Under the pieces are notes generated by a model. The model saw only the letters and a list, made by a program, of their open reading frames with translations. It searched no databases and had not been told where the DNA came from. This document shows positions 11,672-24,591 of a stretch of 64,000 nucleotides of DNA, one piece after another. Origin of the DNA: Oscarella lobularis (Eukaryota > Porifera > Homoscleromorpha > Homosclerophorida > Oscarellidae); assembly GCF_947507565.1 (NCBI RefSeq), contig NC_089176.1, positions 1 through 64,000 on the forward strand, given 5' to 3'. Numbering within the stretch: position 1 is the stretch's first letter; each line of letters begins with the position of its first letter. The position numbers and the translations under genes are program-made.

Positions 11672-12996
11672 CTATGAATAACCAAACCAATCCATTATAA
11701 TATTAAAGTTAGGGTTAATTTTATGTACTGTACCATCCAGGTTTCTCTGGTGATATTTCCTAAAGGCAGCGTTTGCATCTTCAGAAGAACAGTAGACGAC
11801 TTCTGCAATGCCATTTGAAATGAAAGAAGCAGAACGCAATTCGCCAATATCAGAAAACAATTCCTAATAATTATGAAATCAATATCATGACATACTGTAC
11901 TGATAGGTCAAAACTGCGATTCTCACCACAACATCTTCGTAAGTCACACTTGGCTGTAAATTGGAAACAATCAACTTCGTTCCACTTTTCAAGCCAATCT
12001 GCTGACAACCCAAAAAATAATAGGTACCTTTAGAGACACGTGTAATTTTACATATGATTGTTCCGTCATTTCACGACGGCCTCGCGACGACGACGACGAC
12101 GGCGGAGGAGGAGGAGGAGAAACAGGAACAACTGGCTGCTCAATATCTTCATAAATCAACGTTGGAAAAGGTGAACGAGATCTTTCTTCTTCTTCTTCTT
12201 CTTCAAAATCCCTCAGCTGCTATGAAAATTAATAGCATCATCATCATCATCATCATCATCCTAAGAAGAATTGTGAACGAACCCTTCTTCTTCCAGTGCT
12301 TCCTCTTGCCCCCATTGCTTTGTAATTGGCTAGTATTGGAGGCTGATTTCTGCTAGTAGATGATGATGATGATGACAAGAAGAGTGGAGCTTGTCGTTTA
12401 TCAACGTGGAGTGTAGAGTCCTAAAGAAAGAAAGAAGTTAGAAAACTTTGTGGACCCCTCACACGCACGGCACCCACGGCACGTCTAGTTGTAGATTTTC
12501 CCAATCCTTCAATTGTAACCTTGATATTCGATCGTTTTGGCTTAGGCGGAGGTGAAAGAGGTTCCGTTATGAGACGAATTTCTTCTTTTGAACCGACGAC
12601 AGACCGTCCATATGTCTCTTCAATTGCTTTGGAAAATGTCGATCGAACATTTCTTCCCTTCGATCGAACATTTTCCTCCTCCACAGACAATTTTTGACGC
12701 AAGTCGAAATTTCCTAAACCCTTCGCCGCCCCCGTCGTCTTTTTCGTTGTCAAACCCAATTTTGTTAGACGTAAGTCTCGTCGAGATAGTTGAGCCGTTC
12801 CTCTTCCCCTTCCTCTTCCTATTCCTCTTTCTTTTCCGTAACCGAGTCGCGATTGAAGAGAAACGGAGACCGATCGACTTCCGCCGCCGCCGCCACTCGA
12901 GTAAGGATGAGTGCGACTATAGCCAAGGACCTCGCGACTTTTCTGCACCCGCCTTTGCTGACCTCCTCCTCCTCCGAAGCCTCCGAACGACGCCAT
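11672..12996 (-). CDS. POLDIP3: POLDIP3/SKAR-like RNA-binding protein
   Basis: This gene of about four exons encodes a protein resembling POLDIP3 (SKAR), an exon-junction and TREX-linked adaptor that couples mRNA export and S6K signalling to translation in animals. Exon 1 (ATG at 12996) is Gly/Arg-rich and has the DLRLTKLG and DLRQKL elements like the DAR-type repeats of POLDIP3. A middle exon has an acidic run and a proline run. The last two exons form one RRM: KLIVSNLQPSVTYEDVV is strand 1, then GELRSASFISNGIAEVVY holds the RNP1-like strand, then KYHQRNLDG. The RRM order and short C-terminal tail fit the REF/ALY-type RRM of POLDIP3. The second intron boundary (weak GTTCGT donor) is least certain. 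An upstream in-frame ATG at 13044 is possible, but the glycine-rich MASFGG start looks more natural. Confidence 0.75.
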
Positions 12997-13166
12997 TACA
13001 CCTAATACGGGACTTTGCATAAACCACGTGAATTCAAAAAACATTGATCTATTGAAATTGAAATCACAGTAGCAGCAAATAGCAACAAAAAGAAACAGTA
13101 TATAATACTAACTACTAACACAAGTTAGTCTACAAAGGTCAAGGGAAATGACGACTACAGTATTAA

Positions 13167-13906
13167 TTAATTAATATTTCCTGATGATGATGGTTTGATT
13201 CGTTCCAAGAGCTCTTTGACGAGTTTGATTTCGCACAGAAGTCTCTCCTCTTTGCCTCTCAGCTCCGTATTCATTCTTTCCAATTCTTCTTTCTTCTGCG
13301 TCAATTCATCCTCTTTTGACTTTCTTTTTTCTCGATACTTTGTAGCAGCTTTTCTGTTCTGCAACCTCTTCTTTTCTTTCTTAGCAAACGACTTTCTGCC
13401 GCCGCCGCAATTCTTAGAGAAGGCATACTTATCATCTTCACTTGGACCATCAAGAGATGACAATGATTGTGGCGAACCACCGTCATCGCTTAATGAAGAT
13501 TTGATGATGGAAGAAGGAGGAGAAGTAGTAGTTGCAGTTGTTGATAAAAGAGAAGTCAATATAAAATCAGACTTTGCTGCTGTTCCCCCTTCCGGCGGCG
13601 GCGGCGGCGGCAGCGGCACATGATCGTCGAGATAAGAATCCAAATCAAAGACAGCATCTAAAGAGAAAGCACCGCCCATTAATTAACAATATAGCCTGAT
13701 ACTAATTTTAGACAATGATGTCATTGGAATGCCGGTTTCTTCTCACCGATTTCAAAGGAGCCACTCGTATTCGATGGTTTGAATAGATCGTTGCTTCCAG
13801 CTTCGAAGCCGCCGCCGTCGAAAAGGGAACCTGTGGCGTCGCCTTCGACCACGAGGTCGTCCAACAAGGAAAACGGCGGATAGTCGCTTACGAATTCCGC
13901 CGCCAT
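13167..13906 (-). CDS. ATF4: ATF4-type bZIP transcription factor
   Basis: Two exons (13906-13747 and 13657-13167) give a 216-residue protein. Residues 1-130 are acidic and Ser/Pro-rich, as expected for an activation region. The C-terminus is a bZIP. Its basic region, RLQNRKAATKYREKRKSKED, has the N-x-x-AA-x-x-YR spacing typical of ATF4/ATF5 rather than the Cys or Ser seen at that place in CREB and Jun/Fos. A leucine zipper follows. ATF4 proteins are nuclear effectors of the integrated stress response. The splice joins GAAATCG to ATGCTG in frame. The start codon lies about 340 bp from the divergent UNK gene. It is shorter than vertebrate ATF4, so ATF5 or a generic ATF4/5 precursor is possible. 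Confidence 0.75.
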
Positions 13907-14248
13907 GTATGTAATTCGCGTTTTCTTCTTCTGATACCGTCAGGTTTCAGGGTAAAAAGCGTCGGGAAACTAGGGAAACGAAGAGGTTCGGGTGGGCGTA
14001 GACGCCCCTACTTTGTGATTCTTACGCCATGGTAAGTGTTTCGGAGTGTCGGAAAGCACAGAAGTGCTTTTTAGAAGGCCATCTTCGATCCGCAGTGCAC
14101 GAGCTGTCTCGCTTCGTGAGTTCGCACGGAATACCCCAAAGATGACGGTAGTCGTTATTTTTAGGAGGCAATCGACCAATCGTGCTTTGCCATTCTGTCA
14201 CGTGCTTTTCTGCAAACAAACCACACGTCATTTTTAACGCACGTTCCA
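13907..14248. promoter_or_regulatory. Shared divergent promoter interval, ATF4-like / UNK
   Basis: About 340 bp separates the start codons of the ATF4-like gene (leftward) and UNK (rightward). No other gene is credible in it, so both promoters and 5' leaders must lie here. Several TGACG half-sites (CRE/ATF-like) are visible, but their function is not shown. Confidence 0.5.
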
Positions 14249-17200
14249 ATGACGTCGAACCAATTAGTATTTCAGCCAATCAACGAACTCAGTGTAGAAG
14301 CATCGCGATTGGAGACGAAAGACGCCGTCGAAATGCCCGATAGCCGCAATGCTCAAGCGGAAAAGCCTCATCATTACAGGTGAGCGAGTTATTTGGATGG
14401 TAAGGATGCAATTGCAGGACTTTGGCGTTGCAGCTATCTGAAGGGCTTTCGCACGGAACAGTGCCAGGCGTTCGCGCAGCACAAATGTCAACAACATCGT
14501 CCTTTCACCTGTTTCAATTGGCATTTTCAGAATCAACGACGTCGTAGGCCTCGACTCAAACGCGACGGCTCATTTAACTACAGTCCGGACGTCTATTGCA
14601 CTCTCTACGACGAATCGACGGGAACGTGCGCAAATGGAGACGAGTACGTAATGGAAACGCGAAAGAAAAAAATGGACGTCACTTCATTAGCGCACGTTAT
14701 TTCACGTCATTTTTTTTGCGCAGATGTCCTTTGTTGCATCGTAACGCTGGCGATACGGAACGTCGTTTTCACTTGCGCTACTATAAAACGACAGTGTGCA
14801 ATTACGAAACGGATTCAAAAGGGAGTTGCGATAAGAATGGACCTCACTGTTGGTTTGCTCACAGAAAAGACGATCTTCGATGTCCCGTATACGATAACAA
14901 AGAGCCCGAGATGACAGCCGCAGCAGCAACAGCTGATATTCTAGCATCAGCTGGAATGTCACCTAGAGGAGGAGGAGGAGGAGGAGGAGGAGGAGGAGGA
15001 AAAGAAAAAGATCGTTCAAGCGGAAGTTTTACATTGGATGATCCTCGATGGCAAGGTTATTAATTAATTAATTGTTATAATTATTTATGTTTTTTTCTAG
15101 ACCACAAATTCGTTCTTTTCTATTACAAAACGGAATTGTGCAGAAAACCACCCAAGTCGTGTCGTCAAGGTTATGCATGCCCGTATTATCATAACGGAAA
15201 GGATAAAAGAAGACCGCCAAAGAAATTCAAGTATAGATCGACTCCTTGTCCAAGTGTGAAACATGGTGACGAATGGTGTGAACCGGGGGATTGTGATAAG
15301 GGAGATCAATGTTGCTATTGTCACACTCGAACAGAACAACAATTTCATCCGGAGGTACTGTAGAAAAGAAAATGATGATTAGGGTTATTATATCATCTTT
15401 ACGTACGTACGTAGATCTATAAAAGCACCAAATGCTATGATATGCTTCAGACTAAAACGTGTCCACGTGGACCCTTTTGTGCATTTGCACATAAAGAAGG
15501 TGTCACAATATTAATAATATATTGATTTTATTGTAATCTTGATGTAAATGCAGATGAACTAAAGGGCTACAAAGATGCTCTTGACAAAGACGAGCCACCA
15601 CCAATGTCTCCAATTACAGCCGTTGGAATGAGAGTAAGAAAGAAAATGAAATGAAATGAACTTTAGGGGGTTAAGGGGTTTGCTTTAGTCGGTTTCATTG
15701 TCTCCACGAAAAGAGTCTCATTCTCATCATCATCATCATCATCATTCTCATCATCATCCACCTCTATCAAAGCCACGCCCCATCAGCCGTCCTCACAAGT
15801 CAGAAAATGAAGGTCTAGTTCATTCTGCTCCTGGCAACGCCGGAAAGTCGTTGCTCTTGATCCAAGGAGAACGCGAAGGGAGCAGCGTTGGCAGTTTGGG
15901 TAGTTACGAAGGAAATACGCCAGCAGGGGCAGCAGCAATGGGATTTGGATTGGGAGGAGGAGGAGGAGGAGGAGGAGGAGCAATGGCGGCGGCGGCGGAT
16001 GAAGATCTACATGTAAGTGACCATTCACCCACTCACTCAACGAACTCAAAGTCTCTACTTTCGTTTTAGCAACAAGTTCTTGTACGAAAACAAATTATTG
16101 CCATAGACAATGATACGTCACTTAGTGAAGAAGAAAAAACGAGAAGAAAACAGGTAAGATCAATGATCAATAATAATATCTATCCATATGTACACGTGCT
16201 CTATAATAGAGTGTTCGTTTGTATCACTCTGTGTCCTATCACACATCCCCGGATATGTCTCCTGCATCCGGTCTCAATGCAAGTCTAACAGGAACTCCTC
16301 TTTCTGCTTCAGCCAATCCGGGTTTTCATCCTTCGTCTCATTTCTTTCCTTCTGGCTCCTTGCCCGATCTCTTTGATCTTTCCACCAACGTCCAAGGTCT
16401 CAACATCGACGATGATGACGTCATTAATCAAATGGAAGATTTGGACATGCGTGAAATTGAAAAAGAAATTGGAAAAGCCGCTTCCGGTAGAACCGGAAGT
16501 GTCGGTTCATCACACGCGTCGTCTCTTTCCTCTTCCTTGTCCTCTTCATTTCCGGGACCTGTGGGATCATCATCTGCTGCTTTTCCAATGACGCCTCCTT
16601 TTGGCATGGGACAAGGAGGATACGCTGCAGCTGTTGCCGCTGCAGCTGCAGTCTCCGCCGCTGCTTCATATCCTTCTCCTGTTCACGTGCGTTCATTTGC
16701 TACTCATTCATCATACAAGCAAGCCACCTATTGTGTTTCTATAGGCAAATCCCTTTTCAGGCCGTCCCTCATCTCTTGAACACCATCATCCCTTTTCCGT
16801 TCCAATTGGCGGCGGCACCGGAGGAGGAGGAGGAGGAGGAGGAGGAGGAGGAGGAGGACACTCTTCAAGTCCCAAGCATAGTCCTGTTAGCAATCCATCG
16901 TCACAGTCGCAAGCAGCTTCCTCTTCTCCATCTGCTCTTGCTGTGAATTTAGAAAGTGAAAATCGTCGTCTTCGAGAGGAGATTAGTCAATCTCGTTCCA
17001 AAGTTGCCGCTTGGGAAGAGTCGTTGGGTCAGGCAAGGCAAGCGTGCGAAGCGTGGAAAAAGGAAGCGACGGAAAAGTCAGAAAAAGTGAAAAAATTAGA
17101 AAATGAAATGAAGGTGGTATAGATGATAATAATTGTTATTTGGAGACTTTGATTTCATTTCTCAGGCTTTTGAAAAAGAGAAAGAGGAAGCGAGCAGCAG

Positions 17201-17558
17201 CAGTCGCTTTTTGCATTGTTTGGAAAAAAGTGCTAATCTGGACAAAGTTCCTTTGTCAGAGTTAAAAGAGATGCAAAAGAAATTGAAAGAAGATTTGAGT
17301 CGAATAGAAAAAGTAAATAGCCTATCATATTATTTATCTATCCTATCATTACTACTGTAGGCTGTGTATCACCGTGAGGCTTTGAAATGTATCAAGTGTC
17401 ACGAATGGCAACGATCGGTCGTAGTGTATCCGTGTAGGCATTGCGTTCTATGTGAGACGTGTGCTGAGGGTAGGAAAGAGTGCGCTTACTGTAATGGTAA
17501 GATGCACAGGCAGGTCACCGTATTTATACCGCACAATCCTGTAGAAAAAGAAAATTAG
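14249..17558 (+). CDS. UNK: UNK (unkempt) CCCH zinc-finger/RING mRNA-binding protein
   Basis: Twelve exons (14249-14379, 14434-14643, 14724-15055, 15101-15354, 15415-15499, 15554-15633, 15689-16012, 16070-16153, 16210-16686, 16745-17113, 17166-17312, 17361-17558) sum to a frame-consistent 896 residues. The N-terminal third is the unkempt CCCH array: FRTEQCQAFAQHKCQQHRPF, NYSPDVYCTLYDESTGTC, FHLRYYKTTVCNYETDSKG, LFYYKTELCRKPPKSCRQGY and CPRGPFCAFAH. Low-complexity His, Gly and Ala tracts fill the middle. A coiled coil (SENRRLREEISQSRSKVAAW) follows, and a C-terminal RING-like finger has CIKCHEWQ and CRHCVLCETC. Unkempt proteins bind UAG/U-rich mRNA and repress translation in the cytoplasm. The upstream in-frame ATG at 14249 is used; ATG 14333 is the alternative. 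Confidence 0.95.
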
Positions 17559-17708
17559 ATTTTGTGAGGGCAGCATGTTGTGAAGGAAGAGTTTACATAA
17601 TAAGAATACGGTAATATGGTACACGACTTCCTCTTCCTGGTGTTCTAGCTGCAGTGTGACGTAACGCAATTTAATTATATCCCGTATTGGCACAGGTGAC
17701 TCACCGTC

Positions 17709-20700
17709 ATGACTTCTGCTTCTCCTCTCGGCACGTATCCGCTTTGGGTCGGTTCGCTGGCACCGGTCGTTACCGAATCCAATCTGAAGGCTTTGTTCGG
17801 CTCGTTCGGCTCGATATCGAGCGCGAAAATCATGCGCAATCCTGACGGTACTTCGAAGCAGTTTGGCTACGTCAATTTCAACGCAAAGGACGACGCCGAA
17901 CGGGCAGCAAAAAAGTGGAACAATCGCTCGTGGCTGGGAACTCAAATCAGGACGAAAGGACCGAGTCAATTGGAGAAACGAGCCAAAAATACGGGAAAGT
18001 TGATGAGCGCCGTAACGAAAGTCGACTTCCGCCCATTTACCGACTGCATTTTCTTCGTTAACGGAAAAACGTGCACACCGAAGACGGGAAAGGTGAGTTG
18101 CCGAGTTTCAGGAAAAGCTGGGGGAAGGACACGCCCCCATAGACCATGACTTCATTTTCTATATAGACGTGTCCTTATCGGCACAGTGAAGAGGCTCGTC
18201 GTACTTCGAAACAATGTAGAAAATGGAAAGAGAAAAAGTGCCTTGATCCAGATTGTCGTTATCGTCACGAAAGCCAAACAAAAATGTTTACTTCTCCATC
18301 CATTTCGGATGACGATGATGATGATGACGACGATGATGACGTCGTCGTCGATGACGAAAACGACGATTACAGCAGCCAATCTGATTCAAATTCATCTTCA
18401 TTTTCTATTGGTAGTCAGAAAGAGAAAGTTAAGCAACGGAAAATAAGGACAAGGAGCCGACGTAACAGTAAAACGACAAAAGGAAGAAGAGATCGCACTG
18501 AATCGGAAGGAAGTAATTCGCCAAAAGTCTCTCTATCTGCCTCTGCCTCTGGGGACTTTGAACCGGTGGGCGTTTTCTGGGACATTGAAAATTGTCCCGT
18601 TCCACGGGGAAAATCCATTTTGGCTTTGGTGCGAAAAATACGAGATAAATTCTACGTGGGAAAACAGGAAGCCGAATTTATTTGCGTATGTGATACAACG
18701 AAAGAACGACGAGAAGTCATAGAGGAACTCAATGCAGCTCAAGTATAAGAAAAGAAACACAAAGACACAATATTATCTATATTCAATCCTCTTCTAGGTT
18801 GACGTTGTGCACGTGAACGCCGAATCAAAGAACGCAGCCGACGACAAATTGCGTCAGTATCTACGTCGTTTCGCTCAAACTCATCGTCCTCCCGCCACCG
18901 TTATTCTCGTTTCTGGCGATATCAATTTCGCCGGAGAATTGTCCGACTTTCGTCATCGACAAAATTTCAACATCATTTTGCTTCATAATCGTCAAGCGGC
19001 AGAAGCGCTCAAAGCGTGTGCAAACAAAACGTATTGTTTTGACGATTTCACAAAGTCACTTCCAGAAAAGGTAAATTTTATTACCCTCTAATCATTATGA
19101 ATGGTGGAGGGACGTTTTCTACCGCTAGATTGTTTTCGCTTCAATCGAGACCAAATTACTCGTGAAAAATTTCAGTGCCGATTTGCCTCCTTTCAAGGTG
19201 AAACAGCGCTTGGGCCATCTTTCAACAAATTGTGGAGGAAAGGTCAAAAATGTTTATCGGGGAGCAGCTGTCCTCAAATTTACTTCCATGGAATTGGCGC
19301 AAAAGTAAGAGGAGTCTAGAAACGTTTATTTGAAAGAAAGCCCAAACTAATTTTGTTTGTTAGAGCAAGAAAACGTATGGATGGACAAGACGTCTTTGGA
19401 TCAAAAATCAAAGTCACCATTCTTCCAACGAAACAGCCCAATGCTACACGGTTAGAAGCTTCAACAGCTTCGACTGTACCTTTTCCTCAGCAGCCACAGT
19501 CACAGCCACAGCCACAACCTCAGACGCAGAAGTTAATGACGCCCTACACTCATCCTCCTTCATCTTTCCTTCTTCCTTCTCCTTTCCCCTACCCCACCGC
19601 AATGGGGGCGGCGCCTGCACCTCCTCCCTCTTATCATCCCCCTCCCCCCCGTCATCCTCACGCTGCTACTGCTCGCATTCAAGCTCCTCTACGTGTTCCA
19701 GCATTGACGTCTCGTATCACTCCACTTAATCCCATTGGCGGCGTTGATTTGGCCGTCGTTGGATTATCCAACGAATTAACAAAGTCCAAAATTAGATCAG
19801 AAGTCAATGGCCTTTTCACCAAACGCGCTCGAGTAAGAAGATCCTTTATGGCATGTCAACTTGTCTCATCTTCCTCACAGGTAGTTCATTTTGCTTTTGA
19901 TCCGCCCGCCGATAGCTCCGGAGATAAGTTTTGTTCCATTTTTGTCACCGTTGATTCGTATGAATCAGCTGCACGTTGCATCAAAGAGTTGACCGGTGCA
20001 ACTGTATTGGGATGTCAAATTACTGTTAAACTTGTTCTCAAGATGACTGAAACGCTAGAAGAAGTTCGGTAAGCTAAGCACGTCGTCAAAAGAGATCTTA
20101 GGGAGTGTTTCTTCTATTAGGCATAAGGCGTATTTGCTCTTGGTTTCGCATCTCTCTCCTTGGCTGCCTTTGAAGGCTTTCTTCAAGTTCTATCAAGAAC
20201 GGTAAGAGTCTAATCAGTTTCTTTTAATAAATTCATCTTTCGTCGTTTCAGATATGGAAAGTCGTGTCGCTTTAGTTTGCTTGATAAAATTCCCGATTCC
20301 GTCGCTCTGGACGGGCAAGCGCCCAATCTTGTGATTGGCCTTAGCGCAAGAAGTCCAAGGGCAAAGCTACTTCCACCAAATCGTCCAATGTTTGATCGTC
20401 AGCTTGTACTTCTTCTGCAAACGCGTGGAGATATCGACCTTCTTAGGTACGAATACCATTTAGTTACCACCGTAGCATTGATGAATTATTTTTTAGTGTT
20501 GCTTCGGAATATGTTGCCGCATTTCAGACCGAACTACCGTTTCACGAAAAGGGAATTTCTCTCGAAGACATTCTCAAATCGATTCCAGGCGTGTCGTTTC
20601 TTGGCTCAACATTTCCAAACGTAAAAGTTAGATACGATCCCGCTGGATCAGCGACGGCGGCGACGGCGACGGCGACAGGCAATGAAAAGACGAGCAAATT

Positions 20701-23351
20701 GCTTCAAGAACTTCTGGTCCTTTTGAATTCAAGACCGGGATGGCAGCTGCCTTTTCAACACATTACGACAGCCTATCACAAGAATTTCGGCAAGCAACTC
20801 AAAGTGAAGAATTACGGTGTTGGAAAACTTGCCGAACTTTTGGAACTTCCGACAATTGGAGCGCAAATTCAGGTGAGAATGACCCTGTGTGTGATAGATC
20901 GATCCTCTTCTCACTGTAGATATCTTAGGTTAACGGAAGTGGTTCTCAACGAGTTGTCGTCTTGCGACATCGAGAACCCTTGCATCATCTCAAACTTCAA
21001 ATCATTCACATGCTAAAGGAAGAGTTTTGCCGTCCTCGTTGTTCCGTCGACGATTTTCACACCAAATATGAAAATATGTACAAAAGAGATCTTCGTCTCA
21101 GCGATTACGGAGTGGCCGAATTCTTTCAATTATTTGACGTCATGTCTGACGTCACAGAGGTAATTAGAAAGGCGATATTTTGTTTCATTGTTTTAATATA
21201 GTGAATGTATAATAGGTTGTGACAGATACACCAGGTGGTGAGAAGATTGTTCAACTCAAGGCTCCGGGTAAGGCCAATATATGAGAGACAGTATAAAGTG
21301 TCACAATAATTCTCCTTTGCGTAGATCACTTGGCTGACGTTTCTCGTAACGTCAATGAATTATTGACAACGAAGGAACCTCCCTATTGCATCGAATTGAG
21401 CAACTTTCAAAACGAATATTCGTCAATTTACCGAGAAATCGTTCAGGCGGCAAAACACGGCTTCAGAAAGTTGTCAGATCTTCTCAACTTTTTACCGGAC
21501 GTAAAGGTAAAGTGCAATTGGCACCGCTTATTATTAAAACGGATTTTTTTATTAGATTATGGGCGAAGGGGCTTCGATGAAAGTTCAATTGAATAACAAG
21601 CTCTTGATTTTTGCTCATCTTGCCACCCAAGTGATCAAGCAGAGCCCAGAGTGTCGTCTTCCCTTCTGCCAATTCGTTCCTGCCTTTCAAAAGACCATTG
21701 GCCAGCAGTGCAAAGTGCGAGCCGAGTACGGATGCGCCAAGCTCATGGAATTGATTAAAAAAGTGCCTCAAACTCTCAAGGTACCGAAGACTTGTTTCAT
21801 TCTACTTGATTATTTATTTATTTATTTATTTATTTTCTCAGATTGTTTCATCCGACGACGGCACCGATGTCAAATACGTTGAATTGACAAAGAAACCGTC
21901 CGTTTCCGTCGTCCCAGATGCGGAAGCGCCTCCCCCCGCCGTCGCCGTTACCACGACTACGGGCACGACGACGCCAGCGAAGTCAAAGGAAGAATTTGGC
22001 GAAGAAATGCGCGATCTCTTGGGCGTTTGCGAGAAGGGGCAAGTGTCGCTCGATCGTTTTATAGGGATCTATCATCAACATTTCAAGAGACAGTTAATCG
22101 TCTCACATTATGGATACAGCAAGTTGGCAAATCTCTTCAAAGCCATACCAGAAATAGTAGAGGCGAGTTCAAAGAAGAAATAAACTCTCAGTTAGTTATG
22201 TATGTCTCAAAGGTTGAGGGAAGTGGTAAAGATGCTATAGTTAAGCTCGTGCACTTTACTCCATCATCTTCTCAAGCAGGAGCGGTTGCCGTCACCGGTA
22301 TGATAACTTAGAATTTATTTATTTATTTATTTCTTCTTTTTTAGACGACGAAAGTGATTCTGATTCGGCTGACGACGTTCAGATAGTAGGCTCTGCGTCA
22401 TCGTCATGTGACGACGAAGGAGCCAATGGCGCAGGCGAAAACGAGTCCGCCGTGGCTCGTTCTTACTCCAAACAAGCTTCACACAACTTGATGGATTTTC
22501 CAGCGACGGACATTCTCGTCGATTTTGACACGTCATCGCTTCCCATTACGACGTCATCACCGTCGTCTTTCACGTCCGCTCGCACTCTTCTTGACGATCC
22601 CGTCCCGTCGTTCATAGCAACCACTCCTCTCGTCGGCGATTCGGTTGCTATGGCTGGAAAATCGCCTTTTGACGATTTGTCCGACATTCAAATATCGACG
22701 GCGCAGGATACGGACATCAGTTGTCTTATCAATGTTCCAGCGACAACCGCCGTCGCCGCCACTCTTGTTGATAATGCTCAAGTCAACGATTCCAAAACTC
22801 GTCCGATTGCAGCAGATAATAGTGGTAGTAAGGAGGAGAGTCTTGCTGTGACGAGCAGTTGCTCTTCTCTAGATGATGACGTCAGTTTTGCTACTAAAAC
22901 TGACGTCGTCGTCGTCGTGCCGTCGTCACCGGCAACGAATCCTATAATTCAGTCGCAGTCGAATCAACGTTTGGGGTTGGTTGGACCTGTGGCGAGAATG
23001 ACTCAGATTCAAAGCTCCGGCGCCGGCGACAGCGACAGCGGACGTCCGCAAGATGCCGCCGGTACTTCTCTAATAAGTCAGCAGAATGATCCTCTTTCTG
23101 CTCTTATGGAGAAGAACGTCAAAGCTTTGGGGGGTTTGGGAGGAGGAGGAGGAGGAAAAAAGAAGCTTCAGGAAGAAGCTGCCTCTGTGGTGGTGGTAAA
23201 GAAAGAAAAAGCTCCTGAGAGTTCCGAGGAGAATCCCGTTTTGGGAGACTCGGTTGGTATCAGTTCTGATACCAAAAAAGCTCGCGGAGTTCGATTGGCA
23301 GTCAATTTTCCTTTGGCGGCAAAATCAACGAGCGGAGAAAAAGAAAATTAA
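17709..23351 (+). CDS. MARF1: MARF1 (meiosis regulator and mRNA stability factor 1) with extra N-terminal RRM and CCCH
   Basis: A many-exon gene. Exon 1 (17709-18092) encodes an RRM ([20 protein letters not shown]...KQFGYVNF). Then come paired CCCH-like fingers, spliced as [10 protein letters not shown]...CPYRH and CRKWKEKKC...CRYRH. An acidic run leads to the NYN RNase domain ([29 protein letters not shown]), where the catalytic aspartates appear intact. Two more RRM-like regions follow ([30 protein letters not shown]). About seven LOTUS/OST-HTH repeats come next, for example [17 protein letters not shown] and [18 protein letters not shown]. The tail is Ser/Asp-rich. MARF1 degrades target mRNAs and protects the germline from retroelements in mammals. 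NYN-RRM-LOTUS order and resemblance are strong. The N-terminal RRM plus CCCH module is not part of the usual vertebrate description. Some small-intron boundaries (such as 19833-19880, 48 bp and in frame) are uncertain. Confidence 0.93.
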
Positions 23352-23444
23352 TCGACACCGTTTTTCGCGTTTGATGTGTGCATTGTTTTGTGTTTTTTTG
23401 GCGTGCGTACGTACACGTGCTATGTGTCAATTAATATCAAGTCT

Positions 23445-24591
23445 TCAATAACGACACCTTTCCTTCGTCGAGCGAACTCCCAACGGTACAATCGATATGG
23501 AGGCGTCTCCGACGGGCGAATGAACAACATTAGCCGTGAATCGCAAATAGAAACGACGACAATGAACGGTATCCCTCAAATTGATGCACGACAACGAAGG
23601 ATTCCCTTTGTCGCCGTCAAAATTCGAAGAAAACGAAGCTGCCGTTTGTGTGGCAACAAAGAAGGGCTTCGTTTCGTCTCCAACGTCTCCAACGTTGTCG
23701 AGACGACGAGGGGGATCGGGCAAACAGTGAGCTGCAATGTGAAGAAAGTAAGCGAGACCGAGACCTCGTCCTTGAGCACGAAATTTAATGAAACTCGTTC
23801 CAACCGACTTCGTAAACGGGCCCACTTCGAAAGATTCTCTCGAGACATTCACTCGATTTGAATTCCACCCAATTTCGGTTCGAGTTCTCTTTATTGAACG
23901 TTTAGTGAGCAACGGTTCACTCACCAGGGGTTTGGCATGGTAAGTTTTTGAAACTATAACGTCACTTATTATTATGGGCAAATTTGATACTTGGCGGCGG
24001 CGGCGTCGCCTCGCTCCGACCGTTGGCAGTTTCCTCACTACTTCCGTCTCATTGGCCCCTGGGGGGACGTAAAAGGGATCACTGTTGTCGTTATACTCTG
24101 AATTGCTTGATAGGAACGTTAGAGTTGACGTAACCTTGTCCCAACCGACGTGGTTGCCTCCCACGTTTCGATAGTCGCAGTTGAACAACAAGTCTGAGAA
24201 AAACAGGCAGTCGTTTTCATCTGCATAACATTATTTAAACTAAATCGAAAAAGAAATATTTAATGGTTAGGGTTATACCTACGCAGTCTGGTGCAACGGA
24301 TCGCCATTGACTGTCATAGCACGATCGGTAGCGATCTCCACTTATTCGATACCCTTTTTGGCACGAGTACCTAGCCAAACCGCTAGCAATACGTCGACCT
24401 GATAGAGTATACGTATAACGACTGATTGAGACCGATCCCAATTGAGGCGCTGCTAGATCAGGGCATCCTAAATACAGAATAGATGTACAATTATCTTAGA
24501 GAGAGTCCAGGGTTTACGTACGTGGCCAGTAAGCAAATGTCGTCGTCACACTGACGAGGAAGAGAATTTTCGAGACGAATGAACTGCACAT
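23445..24591 (-). CDS. Secreted single-sushi-domain protein, otherwise unrecognised
   Basis: Three exons (24591-24522, 24467-24279, 24220-23445) give 344 residues. The first exon encodes a signal peptide (MCSSFVSKILFLVSVTTTFA). Exon 2 encodes one sushi/CCP module with its Cys spacing (CPDLAAP, ARYSCQKGYRISGDRYRSCY, WRSVAPDC). Exon 3 is not recognised. It contains NCDYRNVGG, a possible N-glycosylation site (GANETE) and a six-arginine run, ARRRRRRQVS, resembling a furin-type cleavage site. The rest has no family resemblance that I can see. A further intron near 23858-23920 cannot be excluded, although the frame is open throughout. Sushi modules usually mediate extracellular protein binding. It converges with the MARF1 end (94 bp apart). 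Confidence 0.7.

Noticed and set aside
12588-13022. 144-codon plus-strand frame
   Set aside because: It is the antisense of POLDIP3-like exon 1; the minus-strand product has recognisable repeats and joins in frame to an RRM.
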